From assembly GCA_028456385.1 (NCBI GenBank), contig JALNQF010000271.1:1-56100 (forward strand): 56,100 nt of DNA, read 5' to 3'. Shown in pieces: positions 26,677 through 35,903 of this stretch. The first letter of the stretch is position 1. Each line of letters opens with the position of its first letter. Position numbers and translations under genes: made by a program. Source of the DNA: Ophiosphaerella korrae (taxonomy: Eukaryota; Ascomycota; Dothideomycetes; Pleosporales; Phaeosphaeriaceae). The notes beneath the pieces are model-generated. The model saw only the letters and a program-made list of their open reading frames with translations. It ran no database searches and was not told the DNA's origin.

Positions 26677-26740
26677 TATAGAGTTAGTAGGGTACGCAAC
26701 TTACTTACGTATATAACTTACTTACTACTTATATTAACTA
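26677..26740 (-). repeat. Right terminal inverted repeat of DNA transposon
   Basis: Reverse complement of 11043-11106 apart from transitions. It ends ...ATATTAACTA, after which comes AGAGCTTT. Confidence 0.8.
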
Positions 26741-29700
26741 AGAGCTTTAAAAGTAAGTTACTCTAATAAATTTAATTAATTATCTTTAGAATATAATATC
26801 TTTATAATAGTATATTAAATTTAAGTTAAGTTAAGTATAGCTTTATTTATATTACTTAATACTTCTTTTATAGCTTTTTTACTTTAACTATTACTATTTA
26901 GTTTTAAGTAGCTTAAATTTTAACTATACTACTAAAGTACTAATTTAAAATAATTTTAACTTATTTCTCTTTATACTAGTTTATAAGCTAATTAACTTTA
27001 GCTTATAAATTCTAATTTTATATATTAAGTAAAGTTACTTTTAAATTAATTTTTAAAAGTACTTTACTTACTTTACTAAGTATTTACTAAATATTTTAAA
27101 AAACTAATTTATATTATTAAAAATATAATTAAGTTTAGTAAAGATTAATTTTATTTTAGTAAATTTTTTTTATATAGCTTATAATACTAGTAATAGATAA
27201 AAATAGATAATAAAATTAGTAAGTAATTACTTATTTATAATTTTTTAATATATTTTTATATATTACTAGTATTATAAGCTATATAAAAAAAATTATAAAA
27301 ATAAAAATAATCTTTAATATAACTAATAAATTATATAATTTTACTATAAATTTAAGTTTAAAAATTATACTAAAATAATTAGTTAAAAAAATAAGTAATT
27401 ACTTAAAAGTTATAACTTTAGTAGTAAGTAATTAACTAATTTTTCTTAATAAAAGCTATAGTATTTAAAGTAGCTAAGTTTTTAATTTACTAATAATACT
27501 TAAGTTTAATAATAAAAAAATAAGTAAAATTAAAAAGATAAAAGATAAAAGTAAAGTAAATAAAGTTATAAAAATTTTTTTTTTATAAATTTATATAAAC
27601 TTAATATTAATATAAAAGTTATATTTATTTAAAAGTAAAAGGTAAGACTATTTTAAACTTAAGTTATTTATTAAAAAGTAACTAGAATATTAAAAAAAGT
27701 ATTTAGTAAAAGTTAAATATAATAGAATAATAAGTATATTAATAAAGTAAAATAAATTCTTAAAAAATTTGTAAGCTTATAATAGTATATATAATTTTAA
27801 GTAGCTTTAAAAGTAAGTTTTAAAGTACTTTAAAAGCTTAAAAAAAAGTTTTAAATAAAAATCTTAAAAAAAATTAAGTATAAAAAAAAGTACTTATAAT
27901 TATACTACTATATAAAGTATTAGCTTATACTAAGTTAAACTTAGCTACTTATTAAATAGTAGTAGAAGTAATAGTAGTAGATAAAGCTAATTTAAGTACT
28001 AGAGAAAGAAAAATAGTTAATTAATTAGTAAAGAATTTAGAAAAATTTAGATTATTTAAGATTAAATTTCTTAATACTTTTTTAAGTTATATTATAAATT
28101 TATATTATAAAAGTTATTAAATTATATAACTATTTTCTTTATAATAGTATAGTATTAATAAGCTTTCCTAAATAAAGTAACTATTATTACTAGTTTTATT
28201 AGCTTATATATTTTTTTTATATTAACTTAATATAATATTAAATAAGTTTTAAGTAAGTTTAAAAAACTTTAAATAATAATAACTAGTATATATATTATAT
28301 ATTACTATTATAGGTTAAGTAGTTATTACTTTTTTTTTATTTAAATTAACTTAGTAATATACTCTTTTAATATATTTCAAGCTTTATTATAGTTTTTTTT
28401 TTTAATTTAATAAGTACTTATAAGTTAGTATATATACTTAAAGATATTTTTACTTTATAAATATTCTAAATATTTAATAATAGTATATTATATTAAATTA
28501 AAATTTCTTTAATATATTTAAAAAATATATAAATTATTTTTAAAGTTATTAACTTTAATTAAGTAGCTATAATTAATTAGCTAACTATAAATATAATATA
28601 TAGTTAGTATATTAAAAAGTAAAAAATCTAAAACTTATATATAAAATTATTATTACTATTTATATAATATATTTAAGTAACTATTTCTTATATAAAAGAT
28701 TTTATTAATAACTAACTTTTTTAAATATATTTTTTTAATTTAATTTTACTTACTACTAGTACTAATAAATTATATTATAATTTTATTTACTTTTTAACTT
28801 ACTTTAAAGTTTACTTTATAAAATACTTATATTTTATAAGTAGTATACTAGCTTATTAAAACTTTAATTTTAAAATAATTATTAGCTAATTAAATAAAAA
28901 GTTTTTATAAATTTATCTTAAACTTAGTATAATAAAGTTATTATATATTAGGTAAAGAAAATTAAATTTATTAAAGTAGTTTACTTTTAAAAATAACTTA
29001 ATATATTTTACTACTATTTTAGTTACTTTATTATATTAGTTACTCTACTACTCTAGTTATTTTACTACTTTAACTACTTTACTAAAAAATTAATTATATT
29101 ATAAGTAGTTACTTTATAATAATATAATTAATTTTTTTAAAACTTTATAAAGTAATAAATTATTTTATTTTATCTTACTTTCTATTTTAACTTTATATAT
29201 TATAATTACTATATATTAGTATATACTAAATACTTAATCTTTAACTACTTATTTTATTATTATAATTAATATATATACTTAATTAGTATTAAGTATTTTT
29301 TTTTAAAGTAATGTACTATTTAAGCTAATCTTTTTTATATATTTACTACTTATTTATAACTAAGAGTTTATTATTTTTTTTATAAGAATAGTAACTAATT
29401 ATATAGTTAATAAAATTTAATAAATTATATAATTACTAAACTTATATAGCTTTAAATCTAATATTAAAAAAAGCTAATTTTTTAAACTAATTAATAGTAT
29501 AAAGTATTTTAGCTATTTATAGCTTTTAGTAAAAAGTAGTTTATATTAAAATAAAGTTTTACTAATAATAAAAAGAATAAGAATATTCTTTAAATCTTAC
29601 TTATACTAATTATAATTATATATATATATAAAATCTCTTTTTTATTAATATAAAAAACTTCTTTATATACTAAGAGTTAAATTTTATAATAATATACTAC

Positions 29701-29990
29701 TTTAAAAAAAGAGAAGTAGCTTATATTAAATAGTTAAAAGAAGTAAAATATATAAGCTAGTATATAAAATACTATAAATTTATATTTTATATAATACTAA
29801 TTAAACTTAGAAGTAGTATAACTACTATATTTATCTTAAATTAAGAGCTTATATACTCTAATTATATAGTTTTCTATTTACTTATTAAAATACTAAATTT
29901 AGTATATACTTAGTTTATCTATTATTTATTTACTATTACTAACTATAATTATATAGCTAGCTAGTAGATTTATATACAAGTTACTTTAGA
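26741..29990. other. Extremely AT-rich, TpA-dominated DNA without recognisable genes
   Basis: The most strongly AT-biased stretch of the window. No LTR, TIR pair, zinc knuckle or reverse transcriptase box could be read, and it does not align by eye with families A or B. It is most likely one or more very old RIP-mutated repeats, perhaps the upstream part of the broken frame that ends at 30570. Confidence 0.5.
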
Positions 29991-30570
29991 ATATCTTTTA
30001 AGCTAAGATAATAAATATTACAATCAACTAACTTAATATATTAATATACTTAATTATTATACTCTAGTTATAATTTCTTAGCTAGATAGTAATAGCTTTA
30101 CTAATTATATTTAAACTTATAATAACTTTAAATTTAAAAACAACTTTTATTATAAACTATATTTTATTAAAGTAATATATATATCTTTTATATAAGCTTA
30201 AACTATATATTAATTTAAACTAAGTTTATATACTTAGTATACTAAGAGTAAAACTTTTTATTTTACTTTATTTATAGTTTAAGCTAGCTCTTAATCTATT
30301 AATCTACTTAGTTCTTACTTATTAGAAGAAAAAGATTTTAGCTATAAGTAGTTAGTAAAACATCTACTATACGTTATATATTAATAATAATAAGTAGAAA
30401 TCTATATTAATTAAAGCTAAAGATTTACTAAATAAGAAACTACTCTTCTAAAAGTAAAAGCTTATATTAACGTTATTAGATTACGCTTATAAGGAGGGCA
30501 CCTTTAAGGTAGTCTTAGAGGGTTAAGTAGGGGACTTAGAACAACTTTAAACTCCTACGTACACCTGTAA
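29990..30570 (+). pseudogene. Unidentified RIP-mutated reading frame
   Basis: The frame that ends at the TAA at 30568-30570 can be followed upstream for a few hundred bases, interrupted only by TAA and TAG, the codons RIP makes from CAA and CAG. Its last 30 or so residues are almost unmutated: IRLRL, then GGHL, SLRGLSRGLRTTLNSYVHL. That, and the increase of GC content towards the 3' end, suggest a coding remnant at the edge of a RIP tract. I do not recognise the protein; a transposon-encoded product is most likely because the block is RIP-mutated. Confidence 0.45.
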
Positions 30571-30695
30571 TATTTTTTTTAAAAAATTAATTAAATCAGA
30601 CGCAAGATCAAGTCTACCTTCCTTTTGAGGTGATTTCTAACGTTGTACGCGGCCTATTGTTGATTGAATGCTTGCTAGCGCGTAAATTTTGATGA

Positions 30696-30729
30696 GGTGG
30701 CCGGAGTGGTGGGGTGGCCGGAGTGGTGG
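30696..30729 (+). repeat. Perfect 17-bp tandem duplication
   Basis: Two identical adjoining units, 30696-30712 and 30713-30729, each GGTGGCCGGAGTGGTGG. They lie 10 bp upstream of the shared promoter motif and create the GGGGTGGC box that also occurs next to the other copy of the motif. Confidence 0.9.
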
Positions 30730-30738
30730 TGGAATACG

Positions 30739-30761
30739 TTACTTCCATATACCCGAGCTTA
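30739..30761 (+). promoter_or_regulatory. Shared TATA-containing promoter motif upstream of the rhodopsin-domain gene
   Basis: Reads TTACTTCCATATACCCGAGC then TTA, 22/23 identical to the minus-strand copy at 10605-10627. It lies 359 bp upstream of the proposed ATG at 31121. A short frame starts closer, at 30785 (ATGGCTCCAGATGTC, stop after seven codons), which may mark the beginning of a lost gene or an upstream ORF. Confidence 0.55.
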
Positions 30762-31120
30762 ATCCAACACACTCTAGCCCCATCATGGCTCCAGATGTCT
30801 TAGTATAGATCTCCAATCAAGCATATCGATAACCGGGTGCATCTTATTCCTTGGAGTATAATTCTGTGTAACATGCAGGTGCGGGACTTAATCATTCCGG
30901 TAAAGTTGGTTTGCGGCACAGCATCTCCGTCCATCACCAGTCGATAAATGCTGAAGGGTTCAATCTGTCTCGCGCATGCACCGTGAGCCGTAGCAGCGCA
31001 AGAGTGATCGACAAGACATTATCACCGTTGAGTCAAAAAACTTATAACTGACTCGTCGCGAGATGCGCCCTTCTTTCAACGAGGTTGAATCTATCTTTTA
31101 TCGTTTAGTCATTGCCTGTT

Positions 31121-32358
31121 ATGAAATCTCAAGACTACACTGGACGTATCCATCGAGATGCATTCGTGGTAGGTAACGCCTTCTATGCACTCTCTGCTTA
31201 CTACCAAACGAAAATAATAGAGTATCATGTTGATCCAGAACATTAGATCTCTACGGCTACCCTACTAGCTTTAGTCCTGATAGCCGTTGCGATTCGATTT
31301 ATTATTCGCTTTCGAGTGCAAAGGCAAACATTTGCCATTGACGATGGACTTGTCCTCATTGCGCTCTCCTGTCTTCTTGTTGGCCTTGTGATTACGTATC
31401 ATGAGGTTATGGACAGGATGTACTTTATAATTGGATTGCAGAACGGTGTTCCTGGAATTGTTATGGGGCAGGACTGGCTGATGAAATCACACCTCTTCCA
31501 TAAATGGGTCACGATTAGTAACATAGCTGCGTGGTGTGCTGTTATGGCGGTGAAGTTCAGCTTCATGTTTTTCTTCAAGAAGTTGATCGATCGAATGTCG
31601 CGATTGAACACGTACTGGTGGGTTTTAATGGTGTACCATGCAATATGTCTTGGTTACGGCATTGCCACATATTACGTTGCGTGTCCGTTTTATTTTGATC
31701 TAAGAGAGCGTAGGTTTCAGATTCTTCCCATTTCGTATTTCAAGAAGACTGACAAAGATATAGTCCAATGTGCTACAGGTCCTTATGAGCATTTGCTTAT
31801 TCGCACTGCTATCGCACAAATGGTGTTGGATATAGTTGGAGACTTGATGAGTAAGAGATTCATATCGCGACCTAAAAGCAATATACTAACTATCTACCAG
31901 TTCTTGTCATTCCTACCTCTATTCTCTGGAAAATCCGTGTACAGTGGTCGCAGAAAGTTGCCCTTTCGTTCTCTCTGTGCCTAACAGCTTTTATGATTGC
32001 CACCACGATCGCACGCTTTGTCGGTTTGATCTATCATGGCATGGTTGATGCAATCTGGGAGGCATACTGGACGCAAGTCTGTGGTGAAGTCGCCGTGTTT
32101 ATCGGCGCAGCCACTACCTTTCGTGGCTTTTTTGTCACACGCAATAACAACAAGAAGAATCAGCAAGGTCAAGGACTCAAATATTTCTTTTCCAGGTCCT
32201 TTAAAGCGAAATTCAAGCGGAACAATGAGAAAGATTTTGGCATCAGTACGTCAGATACTGGAGCAAGCTCTGGCTTGCTGCCCATTCCACGCGCGCAGAT
32301 CACGGGCCTTCGAACCTTCATTGACGAGCATGGAAAGGAGCCGGTTACACAGAACTAA
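31121..32358 (+). CDS. Rhodopsin-domain integral membrane protein (PTH11/SAT4-like), three exons
   Basis: Model: 31121-31168, 31247-31850 and 31901-32358, giving 369 residues. The second intron (50 bp, GTAAGA donor, TACTAAC branch, CTACCAG acceptor) is well supported because it joins VGDLM to ILVIPTSILWKIR. The first intron (78 bp) and the ATG are less certain, but without it the frame has no start ahead of the first membrane helix. About seven hydrophobic segments follow the fungal rhodopsin-domain pattern: the loop QRQTFAIDDGL after helix 1, a conserved CP/F patch near YYVACPFYF, LDIVGDLM, then WKIRVQW-QKVALS and a cytoplasmic tail rich in Lys/Asn. Members are plasma-membrane proteins, some acting as surface or metabolite sensors upstream of G-protein signalling; they lack the retinal lysine. 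Its role here is not deducible. Codons look normal and no RIP damage is seen. Confidence 0.78.
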
Positions 32359-32650
32359 GAGTGGCTAAGGTAAGGCGTTCTCTAAATTGGAGCCTTCGGG
32401 ACGCTAGGGGTACAGACGATACTTATTGGAAGAACACTGTGGTATAACGGTCAGGTGGTCAACGTTCAACAGAACCGCCACGGACTAACGAAAGCGTTGA
32501 CGAATTCTCCTCCATATTTACCTATGAGCATACAGTGAATGAGAGAAAAAAATTAAGAATCATTTCCAAACATATACAGATAATGTACAAGTTCTCTTCT
32601 ACGCAACTCCTGCTATACGAGTACCCCTTATGATAGCTCACAGATATTTC
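32359..32650. other. Intergenic spacer
   Basis: Normal composition and no frame worth calling. It probably holds the 3' ends of the convergent rhodopsin-domain gene and the broken minus-strand gene. Confidence 0.4.
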
Positions 32651-32654
32651 GATT

Positions 32655-33150
32655 AGAATACTAGTTTGGTGCCAACCTTGGACCGATTCGGTTTCAAGAG
32701 GCTTACTTCATTCATCTGACCCCAATTATCTAATGCTTGTCGGTAGAATGCTGCCACTCTCACCTGCGTGATGTCTTGTCGCGAATGACCCATATTTTTC
32801 CGCCCATACAGAGCGTTGAGCTTGTCTACATCCCTACGTAGGATCCAGAAAGTCAGAAGTATCCGAAAGGGTCCAAAATGTGCATTGCAGGTAGAAACTG
32901 CGTCCCACAGATACCGTCGTCGGTGATCAAAACTACCGACTAGTGCTGTACAGTACCAAAAAAGCCCTGACTGATATGAGCATAGTACTCTTTTCGTTGA
33001 GCGGCATCCATGCTTGCAAGCTTCGGTCCCCGAGTCAGCAGGGTTGAGGCATGGGCTGCATCATCTATCCAGATGCATACAAGGCAAGCACGAGACCAGA
33101 TTTGCGCCTCATACTTTGCCCTCTTCTCGTATCAAGGCTATCAAAGCCTG
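32655..33150 (-). pseudogene. Unidentified minus-strand gene, frame-broken
   Basis: Two good-looking minus-strand frames overlap. The upstream one (about 33150 to 32960) reads without stops through KYEAQIWSR, WIDDAAHAS, LLTRGPKLASMDAAQRKEYY and ends GFFGTVQH then TAG. The downstream one, one base out of phase (about 32980 to 32656), reads through FDHRRRYLWDAVSTCNAHFG, RRDVDKLNALYGRKN and ends KPNRSKVGTKLVF then TAA at 32656-32658. Together they look like the C-terminal part of one protein split by a frameshift or by an intron I could not place. I do not recognise the family. Upstream of 33150 no start or continuing exon is clear. Confidence 0.45.
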
Positions 33151-33468
33151 TTTTTTATAGACTGACCAGATATTTGTTTCCGGTGAATGTATGCGCACAA
33201 TCTAGCAAGTGCACCTTTGTTAGGAAAGAGAATAGTAGCCCCCACGTTGGACATGCGTATTAGGCCAACCTTGATACAGGGGTGATTCTACCTCATGGAT
33301 ATGCCGAAGAATCCCACGGGGTCTAAGGTGAGGTCTTGGTTGTTTTGCCAGACATGCGAGATTGGGCACATATAATAGAAGCCAGAAGGCTGAGGACATG
33401 CTCAATAAGTTCACGAGAAAACATTCTCAAAAACTACTTTCTATAGCCGACACGCCGTCTTATCTAAT

Positions 33469-35342
33469 ATGTTTATGCCTGCTTTGGAAATGTCGCTGAT
33501 CAAATCGACACAAAGCGAGCCGTGTATGCCAATATCAATGGGGAGTGGACTGTACGAGTGTACGGATTTAGGAAGAAAGACGCTTGTGGTTACTACTGTT
33601 TTAGCTATTCCTTTTATTTTCAATTACATTTTTGATGTAGTCATGTATCATTGGGTACGCAGAAGACAAACCGAACGACAACTCCCTCCCCTCTTCCCCG
33701 CGTTTCTACCTGTTCTTGGGAGCACGATACCATTCCTATGGGGTGGCGCTTCTTTTGTAAAAAAGGCTACGTATGTCCCGAGCTTTTACATATTGCTCCG
33801 AACTAGAAAAAGCTAATCAAATTTGTAGAGAGTATGCCGGAAAGCTCACTTCCACTCGGCTTTCACTCCTCGTGAATGAAATTTACCTCTTCCAAGAACC
33901 TGCAGCTGTTGCGGCCATGTGGAAACATCCCTATCTCTCCAGTCCCATTTTTGTATACACTATTGGTCTGCGTTATATGTTTGGAATGCATGAAAAGGCC
34001 ATTAAGACATATACAGCCGATGACTCAGGCCCGTACCCAAAGCCACACCCAGACAGTAATATTGCTCCACACAACCGCGTTGATTTTCTCACACACGATT
34101 CGCTTCTCCGTGGGATGACAGGTTCTGCTATGACGCGGACGTTTGAGCGTTTCCAGCACATCTTCGAGCGGAGTTTGGACAGGGAAGATATCGGAGAAGA
34201 GTGGGTTGAGAAAACGGACTTGGTGGCATTCTTTCAAGAGCACGTTGGAAAAGCATTGCTAGAAGCACTATATGGACCTTCACTTCTACGCATTAACCCA
34301 GAATTCACAAAGGACCTGTGGACATTCAACAAAGAGGCCAAACACCTTGCAAAGCGGCTGCCGCGCTTCTTGGTACCGAACGCATACCGTGTACGCGATC
34401 GGCTGATTACACAGATCCAGCATTGGCACCAATATGCGCGGCAACAATTTCGTGAAGATGCTATATATGAGGACGGTGATGGAGATCCTTTCTGGGGTTC
34501 GCAGATGAGTCGTAAGCGGCAAGAGTTCTTATCAAACGTCGACGGCCAGGATGAAGCCTCGGTAGCATCGACGGATTTAGGCCTGATATGGACAACTGTG
34601 ACCAATGTGACTCCTGCATCAATGATGGCAGCCCTGCACATATTCAAGGACGTCAATTTACTCGCTCGAGTCCGCACTAGTCTCAAAAGCACAACGCCGT
34701 GCGAAGGTTCTGGCGATAACACAGATATAAAGTTGCTCTTATCCAATGATCTACTGCAATCGATCTACGCAGAAACGCTACGACTATATGTTCAGGGCTA
34801 TGTTGTACGATGCTCGCCGCACGAAGACATCGCCGTGGGTAACTGGTGGCTACCTCGCAACGAAGTGAGTATGGTGAACTCGTACGTGTCGCATATGAAT
34901 ACAGATTTTTGGAATACACAGGAGGGGAAGCATCCGGTAACGAGCTTTTGGGCGGAGCGTTTCTTAGTCAGCCACGGTGACGCGCGATTTGGCTTGAGGA
35001 AAAGAGCCGTGAATGAAGCGATGGCAACAGAAGGCCAGTATTCAATGGTAGGACTTAGCGGGGCTTGGATCCCTTACGGTGGTGAGTCGGCCCGTTTCAT
35101 ACCATTATCGGCACTCTCGTATCAGGGCTAACCGAGACTACCGTGCAGGTGGCTTCGGCGCATGTCCTGGGCGCCAGCTTGCCAAGCGTATCATGCTGTT
35201 TGTGTGTGCGCGCCTCGTTAGTGAATATGACTTGCAGCTCCGCACCAACGACTTTGAAATGGACTCGTCTGGGTTTGGGCTAGGTATGCAGAAGCTGAAG
35301 GGGCCGGTAGCATTCGCGATTCGGAGGCACACATCCGCGTGA
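33469..35342 (+). CDS. Cytochrome P450 with non-canonical I helix, three exons
   Basis: Model: 33469-33770, 33829-35081 and 35149-35342, giving 582 residues. Introns of 58 bp (GTATGT donor, GCTAATC branch) and 67 bp (GTGAGT donor, GCTAACC branch) restore FVKKAT-EYAGKL and the heme loop PYGGGFGACPGR (516-527, Cys524). A membrane anchor lies at about residues 36-60, before a basic-proline hinge (RRRQTERQLPPLFP). ExxR is present as ETLR (416-419) and the PERF-like box as WAERF (475-479). The I helix reads WTTVTNVTPASMM (355-367): the usual (A/G)GxxT oxygen-activating motif is missing, as in the CYP7/CYP8-like and isomerase-type P450s, so the enzyme may do unusual chemistry or rely on substrate for proton delivery. 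Alternative starts at 33475, 33490 or 33529 would shorten the segment before the anchor. It is codirectional with the ABC transporter 560 bp downstream. Confidence 0.88.
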
Positions 35343-35903
35343 ATGGAGGAGTGAAAAGCATTGGGAGGAAGCATCCCCGCTGTTGGTGCCAACTGAGACT
35401 AGCCTAGCACTATATAGGCAAGCCCTTCTGCAGGGCTTGCTCCATATGCGATACATCACTTTTCCTCAAGAAAAAGATGGGGGGGGGGAGGGGGGGGGGC
35501 GAGAACATGATAGTCACGGGGTTGAGAACATTTACGGCCGGGTAGCGTCCCGAGCCGTTGGATAATTAGTGTTTGCCTTATGCAGAGTTCAGAATTGAGA
35601 AATTGATATAGGGGTTTAGTTATTAATGTCCGTCCGTTTTATATTGAATTCGTGGCCCAGCTACCAGAAGGCTGGGCTTGAATTGCGCTGACATGATATT
35701 GCCTACTATAACTATACGGGAACTTCGAATGCGACATGTTTATTGGTTGCCACAGACAAGCATGGGTAAGTGCGGCCGGTGAGCATTTGATTACGCGCCC
35801 TCCTCAACCCTACCCGAGAGCGGTCACTGTGGCACGGCGGTACAGTTACACTCACTCTATCCTTAATAGACGTCCTCTGTCGTACCTCCATCTCATCGCA
35901 AGA
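35343..35903. promoter_or_regulatory. P450/ABC transporter intergenic region with G-tract
   Basis: Holds the 3' end of the P450 and the promoter of the transporter. Two runs of ten G separated by one A lie at 35479-35499, able in principle to form a G-quadruplex on the plus strand. A TACCCGAG octamer occurs near 35811, 90 bp before the transporter ATG, sharing those eight bases with the 23-bp motif of islands 1 and 2; this short match may be chance. Confidence 0.45.

Larger units (their letters stand above)
11043..26740. mobile_element. TIR-bounded DNA transposon, split by two LTR retrotransposons
   Basis: Inverted terminal repeats of about 64 bp lie at 11043-11106 and 26677-26740, both starting TAGTTAATATARGTAGTAAG when read inward; nearly all differences between them are transitions. 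Removing family A (11834-18859) and family B (19419-26237) with one target duplication each leaves about 1.84 kb of element (11043-11833, 18865-19418, 26243-26740). I could not identify a transposase in it: frames are heavily mutated. The TAG end could be a RIP-altered CAG as in hAT elements, but there is no clean 8-bp target duplication (AATACTTT left, AGAGCTTT right), so the superfamily is open. Confidence 0.65.

Noticed and set aside
26741..29990. A third LTR retrotransposon in the extreme AT block
   Set aside because: No pair of direct repeats, target duplication, zinc knuckle or RT box could be found by eye.
30785..30970. Possible short two-exon gene starting at the ATG just after the shared motif
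   Set aside because: Even with a plausible GTATAG...GCAG intron the product is only about 30 residues with no recognisable feature; noted only as a possible upstream ORF or lost gene start.
33051..33414. Small frames on both strands between the rhodopsin-domain gene and the second P450
   Set aside because: They conflict with the stronger minus-strand coding signal or lack any family resemblance.
35736..35903. N-terminal extension of the ABC transporter from an upstream in-frame ATG
   Set aside because: The 56 extra residues show no resemblance to PDR N-termini, and the ATG at 35904 gives a sensible start.
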